From Synergistaceae bacterium (lineage in GTDB: Bacteria; Synergistota; Synergistia; Synergistales; Synergistaceae), in contig JAUNHV010000012.1 of assembly GCA_030523725.1 (NCBI GenBank), forward strand, positions 1 through 34,415: DNA of 34,415 nucleotides. The letters run 5' to 3'. The notes beneath the pieces were generated by a model. The model ran no database searches. It was not told the DNA's origin and saw only the letters and a list, made by a program, of their open reading frames with translations. Shown here in pieces: positions 27,124-34,200 of the stretch (the stretch's first letter is position 1; each line of letters opens with the position of its first letter). Made by a program: the position numbers and the translations under genes.

Positions 27124-27150
27124 AGTTTTTGCTATTGATAGCAAAAACTT
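27123..27150. promoter_or_regulatory. 28-bp palindrome abutting the -35 (candidate operator)
   Basis: AAGTTTTTGCTAT and ATAGCAAAAACTT flank a central TG. The 13-bp arms are perfect. The palindrome touches the -35 hexamer of the ATPase promoter, so a dimeric regulator bound here would affect it. A terminator is less likely, because no gene reads into it from the left on the plus strand. Confidence 0.5.
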
Positions 27151-27266
27151 CTCAAAAAACTATTTTTTTGCTGTTAAATAATTTTAGCGATGATTCTCCC
27201 AATAAAATTGGAAAGTCTCCTAAAATTAGCTATGATTTAGGCGATAATTAGAGAAGGTAGGAGATT

Positions 27267-27377
27267 ATGTATAAAACATTCGATTACTCAAAACTTGAGC
27301 ACAGAACATGAGAAGAGGAAGGGTCTATCAAGAAAGAGGGCAAGGGGAGAGCGACATTTTATTACGCCTTGAAATAG
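27267..27377 (+). pseudogene. Possible remnant of a degraded gene start
   Basis: A good ribosome site (GTAGGAG) precedes an ATG encoding MYKTFDYSKLEHRT, then a TGA stop. The same frame continues 21 codons to TAG. The opening resembles the N-terminus of some Fic-family proteins as I recall them, with TGA where Trp would be expected, but the stretch is too short for a firm call. Nothing recognisable follows. Confidence 0.25.
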
Positions 27378-27490
27378 AAGCACAAGGCACAAAAAAGGTT
27401 AATAAATAACATTAATGCAATTATCGGTGAAAAATAAGTTTCCTCGAAATAAAACGCTAAAGTATAGAGTAAAAAGGCGGGGTTTACGAG

Positions 27491-27543
27491 TAAAGCCCCT
27501 ACGCGTGAAACGTCGTAAATCCTTGCGGCGCAACAGGTAGGGG
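27491..27543 (+). repeat. Intergenic repeat, copy 1
   Basis: This ~53-bp block starts TAAAGCCCC and holds CCTTGCGGCGCAA. It recurs imperfectly at 27810-27865. The shared core includes a TTGCGGCGCAA palindrome and ends in AGGGG. It is more GC-rich than the surrounding AT-rich spacer. Confidence 0.65.
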
Positions 27544-27738
27544 TTCTACTTGGTGCGTCCGAAAAAGCTGATAAAAAATGTTCACTTTTGTGAACATACC
27601 GCAAGTGATAAATGTAGTAATAGCATATAAAAAAGCAACTTAAATTTTGAGAAAATTTTAAGAAAAATCGATAGTCAAGTAGAGGCGCTACTCGCGCACC
27701 CTACGAAGGCAAAAAATAATCTTTATGTTAGCAAGTAG

Positions 27739-27758
27739 GGGGTCTACTTGTAGACCCC
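27739..27758. repeat. Short perfect hairpin in repeat cluster
   Basis: GGGGTCTA, loop CTTG, TAGACCCC. It belongs with the GTAGAGCCC-type hairpin at 27782-27801: both use a CTACTTG or CTACAAG core. Confidence 0.6.
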
Positions 27759-27781
27759 GAAAAGCGGAAACAACGGAAGGC

Positions 27782-27801
27782 GGGCTCTACAAGTAGAGCC
27801 C
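27782..27801. repeat. Short perfect hairpin in repeat cluster
   Basis: GGGCTCTAC and GTAGAGCCC around a 2-nt AA centre, a 20-bp near-palindrome. Related partial sequences occur at about 27684-27705 (GTAGAGGCGCTAC). Confidence 0.6.
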
Positions 27802-27809
27802 CTACCAAG

Positions 27810-27865
27810 TAAAGCCCTGCGTGCAAAACGTTGTAAACCCTTGCGGCGCAAGGGTTCGGGAGGGG
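27810..27865 (+). repeat. Intergenic repeat, copy 2
   Basis: Imperfect copy of 27491-27543. Here the palindromic core is a perfect hairpin (CCCTTGC, loop GGC, GCAAGGG; 27838-27854). Confidence 0.65.
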
Positions 27866-27902
27866 TACCTCTAAAATAATTGTCAAAAAATTAGAAAAGA
27901 TC

Positions 27903-27931
27903 TTGACAGAGCAAGAAAAAATCGATACAAT
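27903..27931 (+). promoter_or_regulatory. Near-consensus sigma-70 promoter for the leader-peptide unit
   Basis: TTGACA (27903-27908), an exact 17-bp spacer, and TACAAT (27926-27931). It is the best promoter in this gap and would start RNA near 27938, about 90 nt before the 28-codon frame. Confidence 0.8.
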
Positions 27932-28030
27932 ACGTACACTGAAGTCGAAGGATGTGCAGATTTAGCCGCATATATCCTAATAACACAATTATTATATTAT
28001 CATATATGGAGAGAAGTAAGGAGTAAGGAT

Positions 28031-28117
28031 ATGATGAGTAATCAGTTGACTTTTGTATTTTTTAATTTTTTTAATAATGAAATTATTTGGAGCAACAGAA
28101 CAGAGCTTACTAGGTGA
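28031..28117 (+). CDS. Phe-rich 28-residue peptide (leader peptide or small toxin-like protein)
   Basis: The peptide starts MMSNQLTFVFFNFFNN and contains five Phe within seven residues (8-14), then IIWSNRTELTR. The ribosome site is strong: AAGGAG followed by AAGGA in the 15 nt before the ATG. The frame lies between a near-consensus promoter and a strong terminator whose 5' arm is its own last codons, and the TGA is in the terminator's apical part. This layout matches attenuator leader peptides such as the Phe-rich pheA leader, but no antiterminator hairpin was found, and the next gene is an autotransporter. A small membrane-active peptide is the alternative. Confidence 0.5.
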   Translation: MMSNQLTFVFFNFFNNEIIWSNRTELTR

Positions 28118-28152
28118 TTTTACTTAGTAGGCCCTGTTCTGTTGCCTTTTTT
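28092..28152 (+). terminator. Strong terminator of the leader-peptide unit
   Basis: GCAACAGAACAG (28092-28103) pairs perfectly with CTGTTCTGTTGC (28134-28145). An inner CTTACTA/TAGTAGG stem has one G-U pair, and six T follow (28147-28152). Confidence 0.9.
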
Positions 28153-28279
28153 ATTCATACATCCAATCGTGAGGCGAGAAAGAGAGGTGATTTCCCCAAC
28201 TGCTATTAACGAGATGTAGGGTTTTAAGGCAAAGAAAACACAAAGAAACAAAAGCGAAGCAAAGCACAAACAAAAACAA

Positions 28280-28396
28280 ATGATAGGTAAAAAACTAGAG
28301 GAAATGGCAACCTTGGATACTTTTTGTTCTAGTTACATACCCTTGTTTGTGTTTTTGTGTATCGTCTTCAACTTGCGAACCAAAATAAAAAAATAA
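28280..28396 (+). CDS. Possible 38-residue membrane peptide
   Basis: The frame starts MIGKKLEEMATLDTF, has a hydrophobic stretch (YIPLFVFLCIVFNL), and ends in a basic tail (RTKIKK). That layout is typical of single-span membrane peptides. There is no good ribosome site: GAGG lies only 2 nt before an internal ATG at codon 9. It lies in the otherwise unexplained 310 bp between the terminator at 28152 and the second autotransporter, within a region of inverted repeats (CACAAACAAAAACAA against TTGTTTGTG...). It may be a chance frame. Confidence 0.25.
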   Translation: MIGKKLEEMATLDTFCSSYIPLFVFLCIVFNLRTKIKK

Positions 28397-28459
28397 AAAA
28401 AATAAAAAACTAAAAAAAGAGTTCGTGAAGAAAAATTACACAAAGGGGAGAATAAGATT

Positions 28460-31400
28460 ATGAAAAAAATTACAAAATTTACAAAAAGTTACTTTAATGG
28501 TTCGGCACGGAAATTTTTGTGCCTTGGGTTATGCGTTATGCTTGTGGTGTTCGCCATGGGCAGTTTGACGCCTGTGGTGTCGCCTGCTTTTGGTGAAGTT
28601 GTTTATGGTGATCATCGGTATCAGCTTTATAACACGCATTCATTGTCACCTACTCCACCTTATGGCTTTGTTAATGTTTACCAATTTAGTAGTGAAGAAG
28701 GACTAAGTGGATATACTGCACTTATTAAGTTTGCTAATGATCCTGCTAATCCCTCAAAACCGCTTTTTTGGGGGCGTGTTGGACGTGGTGCATCTGGTCC
28801 TACTAATACTAGGGTATATGATTGGGATGATGATACTCGCAGTTTGGTAGAGGTGACGGATGGTTATATAACGGCTAAGTATGATGAAACAAATCAAGTC
28901 AACGAAAGAAAAACTGCTTTAGATGAGTCAGTTACCCTGTACAAAGACTGCTTTAGTTCCAATGATCGAGGTGGTGCACTCTATGTTAACGACTCTTCTA
29001 ACAAAAAAATAAAAGCGGACTTTGTAGGTAATGGCTTGCAAGTAGAAAGTGCAGGCGGGCCAACAATCCTTGGTGGCGCAATATACTTTTATGAGAGCAC
29101 GGTAGGAGACGTAGAAGGAGATTTTATAAGTAACTATGTGGACGTGAAGGCAGCATCCCCTTCAGCATACGGTGGTGCAATTTCTATCGTTGCAGCTCAG
29201 ATAGGTAACTTGAAAGGGGATTTCATTGCTAACCATATAAATGTGGAATCAACTAGCACAGATGGTATGTTGTCTGGGGAAGGCGGTGCAATTAGGAATT
29301 ATGGTCAAATTGAAAGTATAACAGGAGATTTCTTAGCTAACTATATATGCCAGACAGGAGAACAGGCTGAATTTTCACTTTTACAAGGTGGTGCAATTTA
29401 CAACTTTAGCTCAGGTGAGATAGGTGATATAGCAGGGAATTTTGTCGGCAATTATTTACAGTCGCAAACTGCAACAGTAAATGGTGGAGCGATATATAGT
29501 GCTTATGCTACATTGGGGAATATAACGGGAGACTTTATAGGAAACTATGTACAATCTACTACATCATCAGGATCTGGTGGTGCAATCCACAATGAGTCAT
29601 CTGTTGTAGGGAATATAACAGGTAATTTTATCGGTAACTACGTTGTATCAGGTAGCTTCGCAAGTGGTGGTGCAATTAATTTCCAGGGTGTTTCAGGAGG
29701 AGTAGTCAAGGGGAATTTTATAGGAAACTACGTGCAGGTTACAGGTGAGATGTATTGCAGCGCAAACGGTGGCGCAATTTGTAATACTGTCGGTGGTGAT
29801 AGCAAGGTAGAAATCACAGGAGATTTCATAGGCAACTATGCGCAGGCTGCAGGTGAAGGGAGCAGAGCATATGGTGGCGCAATCAATAACTCCGGAAAAA
29901 TCAACATCGTAACAAAGGATAAGGACATTCTGTTTAGTGGTAACTATGTATCTGCACAAGATCCTGCAAATGCACTTGGTGGAGCAATCCGTAATGGTGG
30001 GACACTAACACTAAATGCAGCAGGGCACTCCATTACCTTTGTTGGTGATGCTGCAAATGATAAAGTTGATAGTGTGTATAACAGGGGTAAACTTTACATT
30101 ACCGGAGATGGAGATGTGAAATTTGCAGAAATTACTAATGATGCTGATGAATACGGGGTTGGTATCGTCATAGGCAACATGGCTGGTGGCTCTTTTACAA
30201 ACTATGGAGCATGGCTTCCGTTTGACACGGCAACCCAGACATCTACCAACACTGTTGACGTAACCTTTGGAAGAGAAAATGAGGAACTCCCAGGTACCTT
30301 TTTTGGTTATATCGATATGAACGATATAGACTGGGATGGTCATTCTGCAAGATCCTTCAGGCAGTTAACCATAAATGGTGATACCGCGCGTAACAATACC
30401 TTTACTGCTAATGGCGGAACATTTGTGATAAACACTAACCTCGCTAAGGGCGAGGGTGACCTTATAACCTTGAACCATGCAAATGTGTCTGGTACAGCAT
30501 ACGTAAAGGTTGCCTATGACCCATTTTACGCAACAGCAGTAAATGGACAAAGAATTACAGGTGACCATACCTTCTTAAAGGTTACAAATGGAAGCATAAA
30601 AATTTTACCGCAAAAAACAGCCTACGATAAAGGAAACGGTTATACGGTTATCATCACCCCAACTGTTAAAGGTGATTCAGACGGTACAGAGTGGAAAATT
30701 ACGGCTTTGACTGCCGGTGAGTATATACCTGACCCAGTGGTGGTAGAAGGCGAAATGGTCAAGGCTGTTTCTGACACCAGTAACGCAATAAACATGGCAT
30801 GGATGAATAATGTTAACAACCTGCAAAAACGCCTTGGTGATCTCCGTGGTGGTGCAGCGAGTAACACCGGCTGGGCTCGTTTCCAGAGAAACAATGATGA
30901 CTTGAAGACCGGCAGACAACTCAATGTTTCCGGTAACCTCTATCAGCTTGGCTATGATGTTGCCTTGAAGGGCGATAGTGCCTCTCGCGGTTACTTCGGT
31001 CTTTCCGTTGAGCACTTTGACGGAACTCATTCCTACAAGATTGGTAGCGGTGATCTAAAGTCAACTTCCCTTGCTGCCTATTACACAAAGATTTATGACA
31101 GTGGTCACTATTTTGATTTAATCTTCCGTTATGGCAGATATAATAGTGATACAACGAATCTTGATACAACAGTTGAAAATCCAATACTTACCAAATTGGA
31201 CTATGCAGTTAACGGCGTTACCTTATCAGGTGAATATGGCTACAGATGGAACTTTGGTAAGGACGGGTTCTATCTTGAACCACAGGCAGAGCTTATCTAT
31301 GGTCATTTAGGTGGTGCAAAGAAATTGAGCAGCGCATCAATTTTGGCAGATGTAGATAGCACAAATCACTTCATAACAAGATGTGGTGTTGCTCTTGGAC

Positions 31401-31645
31401 AGAGAGTTAAGAACTTTAATTACTATTTAAGAGGAAGCTATTATCATGACTTCGCCGGTGCAACAAACGTTAGATACGGCGATGCTTCATACAAGCAGGA
31501 CAGCGCACAAAACTGGTGGGAAGTTTCTCTCGGTGGCGGCTGGAACATGTCAAACACAAGTTACTTCTATGCAGAACTCACGAAACACTTCAAGGATGTA
31601 AGTAACTCTGTTAACTTTAATCTTGGTTTCCGCTTCACACTGTAA
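28460..31645 (+). CDS. Autotransporter adhesin with Pmp-like GGAI repeats
   Basis: 1,061 residues. The long signal peptide (residues 1 to about 45) has an extended basic start and ends near SPAFG-EV. The passenger carries eleven GGA(I/L) units (bases about 28970-30000), alternating with (G/N)FIGNYV, a right-handed beta-helix pattern like chlamydial Pmp proteins. A short unrelated segment follows. The C-terminal ~285 residues form the autotransporter barrel from LQKRLGDLRGG to GFRFTL, very similar to the barrel of the gene at 1-8613. FWGRVGRG is also shared with WGRVGRG there. It lacks the DUF6273 head and the 331-residue modules. The GGGGAG ribosome site precedes the ATG. It is likely surface-exposed; the ligand is unknown. 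Confidence 0.93.
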   Translation: MKKITKFTKSYFNGSARKFLCLGLCVMLVVFAMGSLTPVVSPAFGEVVYGDHRYQLYNTHSLSPTPPYGFVNVYQFSSEEGLSGYTALIKFANDPANPSKPLFWGRVGRGASGPTNTRVYDWDDDTRSLVEVTDGYITAKYDETNQVNERKTALDESVTLYKDCFSSNDRGGALYVNDSSNKKIKADFVGNGLQVESAGGPTILGGAIYFYESTVGDVEGDFISNYVDVKAASPSAYGGAISIVAAQIGNLKGDFIANHINVESTSTDGMLSGEGGAIRNYGQIESITGDFLANYICQTGEQAEFSLLQGGAIYNFSSGEIGDIAGNFVGNYLQSQTATVNGGAIYSAYATLGNITGDFIGNYVQSTTSSGSGGAIHNESSVVGNITGNFIGNYVVSGSFASGGAINFQGVSGGVVKGNFIGNYVQVTGEMYCSANGGAICNTVGGDSKVEITGDFIGNYAQAAGEGSRAYGGAINNSGKINIVTKDKDILFSGNYVSAQDPANALGGAIRNGGTLTLNAAGHSITFVGDAANDKVDSVYNRGKLYITGDGDVKFAEITNDADEYGVGIVIGNMAGGSFTNYGAWLPFDTATQTSTNTVDVTFGRENEELPGTFFGYIDMNDIDWDGHSARSFRQLTINGDTARNNTFTANGGTFVINTNLAKGEGDLITLNHANVSGTAYVKVAYDPFYATAVNGQRITGDHTFLKVTNGSIKILPQKTAYDKGNGYTVIITPTVKGDSDGTEWKITALTAGEYIPDPVVVEGEMVKAVSDTSNAINMAWMNNVNNLQKRLGDLRGGAASNTGWARFQRNNDDLKTGRQLNVSGNLYQLGYDVALKGDSASRGYFGLSVEHFDGTHSYKIGSGDLKSTSLAAYYTKIYDSGHYFDLIFRYGRYNSDTTNLDTTVENPILTKLDYAVNGVTLSGEYGYRWNFGKDGFYLEPQAELIYGHLGGAKKLSSASILADVDSTNHFITRCGVALGQRVKNFNYYLRGSYYHDFAGATNVRYGDASYKQDSAQNWWEVSLGGGWNMSNTSYFYAELTKHFKDVSNSVNFNLGFRFTL

Positions 31646-31647
31646 AT

Positions 31648-31774
31648 AAAACGAGGATTATATACCTCATCTGCTTTGCGGTTGGGCGTAAAAGGATGCT
31701 CGATGGACGACTAGTCCACCTGCGCTCCTTTTGCACCCAACCGCTTTGCATCTGAGGCATCTAATCCTCGTTTT
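31648..31774 (+). terminator. Long 127-bp imperfect hairpin after autotransporter 2
   Basis: Same length, arms and offset (2 nt after the stop) as the hairpin at 8616-8742. One arm change (T to C) turns a G-U into a G-C pair, and the 5-nt loop is GACTA instead of GGTAA. Six T follow the 3' arm, a better termination signal than in copy 1. Confidence 0.78.
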
Positions 31775-31869
31775 TTAATTGAGATAATATGAAGTGGCCT
31801 CGGGATTGGGAAAAGCTTCACTTTATGTTGTTTCACTTTATAAAAGAAAAGAAAATTTTGAAATTAGAA

Positions 31870-31898
31870 TGGACAAATCTCGAATAATTTGGTACTAT
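31870..31898 (+). promoter_or_regulatory. Promoter for the nucleotidyltransferase gene
   Basis: TGGACA (31870-31875), a 17-bp spacer, and TACTAT (31893-31898) preceded by an extended -10 TGG. The rest of the gap between the hairpin and the gene shows nothing else. Confidence 0.5.
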
Positions 31899-31994
31899 TC
31901 TACTCAGGATAGCCAGTGCATCGGAGCTAGATGCCCATTTTTTAAGACGTGTCATTAATTTTTTCAAATTGATGAGCAAAATTTTGAGGAGATA

Positions 31995-32657
31995 ATGATG
32001 GTAAACATTACAGAATTTATGAACCAGTTTACTAAAGCACTGGACGATTCTTTCGGCGAGCGCGTTTGGTTTGTTGGTTTACACGGAAGTTATTCCAGGG
32101 GTGAAGCAACAGAATCAAGTGACATTGATCTTGTTGTAATTTTGGACGAATTATCCGTTTCTGACATACATACCTACCATGCTATGTTGGATGCACTGCC
32201 CTATAGGGAACTAGTATGTGGGTTTCTTGCTGGAAAGAAAGAGATTCTCCATTGGGAGCCATCTGACCTCTTTCACTTTTACTATGACACTATCCCAGTA
32301 AAGGGTAGTCTTGATGAACTTTTGACCTTGCTTGATGAGGATGCGGTAAAAAAAGCAATAAAGTCACGTGTTTGCGAGATTTACCATGTCTGCATACATA
32401 ACATGCTTTATAATAAGAGTGAAAAGACACTAAGGAAGCTATATAAAATCGCAACCTTTGTTATCCAAGCTATCTGTTTCCAAAATGTGGGGAAGTATAT
32501 ACGTCATCAAAGAGAAATTTTGCAATATGTTTCGCAGCGTGATAAGGACATCGTCAATACTTTTTTGAGCTTAAAAAATGGTGGCGCTGTGGATTTTGAC
32601 TCCATGTCAGAGGCTCTGTTTAACTGGGCAAAAAATTGGATTGAGGAAACCGAATAA
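31995..32657 (+). CDS. Nucleotidyltransferase-domain protein
   Basis: 220 residues (219 if the second ATG at 31998 is used; GAGGAG spacing favours that). The N-terminal half is a pol-beta type nucleotidyltransferase: GLHGSYSRGEATESSDIDLVVIL gives the GS motif and the DxD metal pair. The C-terminal half is helical and resembles the substrate-binding helical domain of kanamycin nucleotidyltransferase-type or HEPN-like proteins. Members modify small molecules such as aminoglycosides, or act in MNT/HEPN toxin-antitoxin pairs. No separate HEPN gene lies beside it, so neither role is established. It has its own promoter and stands alone. Confidence 0.82.
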   Translation: MMVNITEFMNQFTKALDDSFGERVWFVGLHGSYSRGEATESSDIDLVVILDELSVSDIHTYHAMLDALPYRELVCGFLAGKKEILHWEPSDLFHFYYDTIPVKGSLDELLTLLDEDAVKKAIKSRVCEIYHVCIHNMLYNKSEKTLRKLYKIATFVIQAICFQNVGKYIRHQREILQYVSQRDKDIVNTFLSLKNGGAVDFDSMSEALFNWAKNWIEETE

Positions 32658-32798
32658 AAATAGGCTAAACAAGTCAGACATTGAAGCGTGTATCACGAAG
32701 CTTCGCTTGTATCCTGAAACTGAATATATATAAAGGCGCACCATCTTCATAACACTGAGGGGATACGGTGCGTACGTTTAATGAATCACTAAAAGGCA

Positions 32799-32845
32799 AA
32801 TAACGCCCAAGGTTGAAAAAGTAAAATTCAACCTTGGGCGTTATT
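32799..32845. terminator. Hairpin between convergent genes
   Basis: A perfect 19-bp stem (32799-32817 with 32827-32845) has a 9-nt A-rich loop. It begins 2 nt beyond the stop of the leftward ATPase gene. T-tracts are modest on both sides (TTTGCCTTTT leftward), so it is probably a bidirectional terminator. The preceding 140 bp show nothing recognisable. Confidence 0.75.
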
Positions 32846-32846
32846 G

Positions 32847-34070
32847 TTAAATCATCCAAATTGGTACAATATAATTATCTGCATTAAGAGCAGAAAGCTC
32901 AGGTCTCATGCATACAACCGCACCTTTTCCTCTCGGCACATGACCTTTATCCAATACCGAAAAAGAAGATATTATCTTGTTTTCTGGATTAATGCTCTTC
33001 TTAACTTCAATCGGATGTAGTGCTCCGTCTTGTTCAATTATCATATCAATTTCTACTGTATCTTTGTCGCGGTAATACCACTGTAAACAATCTATTGCAC
33101 TATTCTGATATGTTTTTTGAATTTCAGCAACCACATAATTTTCTAAAATTGCACCATTCATTGCCCCTGCCTCTAACACTTCCGGTGAAGAATACCTTGT
33201 AAGGTAAGCCACAAGCCCTGTGTCAAAGAAATAGAGCTTTGGTGTCTTTAGCGTCCGTTTAAGAAGATTATTTGAATAAGGCCTTAGGTAAAAAATCACA
33301 TCAGATTTTTCAAGAACCTGAAGCCATCTTTTTGCCGTATCGTCTGAAACACCAACGTCACCTGCAATGCTGTGAACGTTTAAAATTTGCCCCACTCTAC
33401 ATGCAGCTGCACGTATAAAATCTTGGAATAGTAGCTTATCTACTCCGCTGATAATATCACTAACATCACGGTCAATGTAGGTCTGCACATAGCTAGAATA
33501 AAAAACTTCTCGATCCCTAAACTTTCCACTTCTATAGCCTGGAAGAGAGCCCTGCCAAATTCTCTCATACATTTCCTTCATAGTGCACTTTGTTCCCCTG
33601 CTTCCCCGTGCCTTTAGCTCTGTAAGGTCTAATCGAAATGGAATATTCTCTCCTGAACCATAAAGCTCATGCTGTGATAATGATGACATGTGAAGAATTG
33701 CAACTCTCCCCGCCAATGATTCTTGTGCAAGCTCCATCAGTTTAAAAGCCTGTGAACCAGTCAACCAAAAAGACGATGCAGGTGCCCCTTTATCTATTTC
33801 TATCTTGATGTATGAAAAGAGTTCTGGAGCATACTGAACTTCATCAATAAAAACAGGCATTTTATGTATTTGCAAAAATAATGCTGGATCTTTTTGAGCA
33901 AGTTTTCTTTCTTCCAAATCATCAAGGGTTACATATTCTCTACTATCTGTCATCAAATTTTTAAGAACTGTAGTCTTTCCAACTTGTCTTGGTCCAGTAA
34001 TCAAAATACAGGAATAATCCTCAACTAAGGACATAATTTTTGCTTCTAAGTCTCTTTTTATATATTCCAT
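32847..34070 (-). CDS. AAA family ATPase with C-terminal DUF4143 domain (copy 2)
   Basis: 407 residues. Walker A is ITGPRQVGKTT, Walker B is MPVFIDEVQ, and WLTGSQAFKLMELAQESLAGRVAIL is the sensor and arginine-finger region. The DUF4143 half includes DIISGVDKLLFQDFIRAAA, a winged-helix-like stretch (GVSDDTAKRWLQVL) and LYFFDTGLVAYLTRY. It ends in a PD-(D/E)xK-like pattern (ENYVVAEI, then VEIDMIIEQDGALHPIEVKKS) that is much clearer than in copy 1. AGGAG precedes the ATG at 34070. It belongs to a different subfamily from copy 1, not a recent duplicate. Function is unknown. Confidence 0.88.
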   Translation of the reverse strand: MEYIKRDLEAKIMSLVEDYSCILITGPRQVGKTTVLKNLMTDSREYVTLDDLEERKLAQKDPALFLQIHKMPVFIDEVQYAPELFSYIKIEIDKGAPASSFWLTGSQAFKLMELAQESLAGRVAILHMSSLSQHELYGSGENIPFRLDLTELKARGSRGTKCTMKEMYERIWQGSLPGYRSGKFRDREVFYSSYVQTYIDRDVSDIISGVDKLLFQDFIRAAACRVGQILNVHSIAGDVGVSDDTAKRWLQVLEKSDVIFYLRPYSNNLLKRTLKTPKLYFFDTGLVAYLTRYSSPEVLEAGAMNGAILENYVVAEIQKTYQNSAIDCLQWYYRDKDTVEIDMIIEQDGALHPIEVKKSINPENKIISSFSVLDKGHVPRGKGAVVCMRPELSALNADNYIVPIWMI

Positions 34071-34108
34071 TGTTTTTACTCCTTTCGACTAATATCCGAT
34101 ACAATCGT

Positions 34109-34136
34109 ATTATAGCCGATAGGAGTATAAAGTCAA
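34109..34136 (-). promoter_or_regulatory. Promoter for the second DUF4143 ATPase, with flanking direct repeats
   Basis: Read leftward: TTGACT (34131-34136), a 16-bp spacer, and a consensus TATAAT (34109-34114). Two TATCGG copies (34116-34121 and 34096-34101) lie exactly 20 bp apart on either side of the -10, a possible operator. Confidence 0.7.
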
Positions 34137-34154
34137 CCTATTTTGTTTGTAAGC

Positions 34155-34189
34155 AAAAAACAAACGAGCCACAGTTCCCCGTGACTCGT
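34155..34189 (-). terminator. Terminator of the rRNA operon
   Basis: Read leftward: ACGAGTCAC pairs with GTGGCTCGT (9 bp, one G-U) and TTTGTTTTTT follows. It sits about 12 nt past the 5S 3' end. Confidence 0.85.
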
Positions 34190-34200
34190 TCTTAAAAAAT

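Noticed and set aside
27362-27604. 80-residue minus-strand frame in the repeat region
   Set aside because: It runs through the palindromic repeat, has no good ribosome site, and its sequence is explained by the repeat.
27838-27860. tRNA T-loop-like GGTTCG sequence
   Set aside because: It is part of the repeat hairpin, with no cloverleaf or acceptor stem around it. No tRNA gene was recognised in the window.
27480-27866. CRISPR array
   Set aside because: Only two imperfect copies of one repeat at uneven spacing; no regular spacers and no cas genes.
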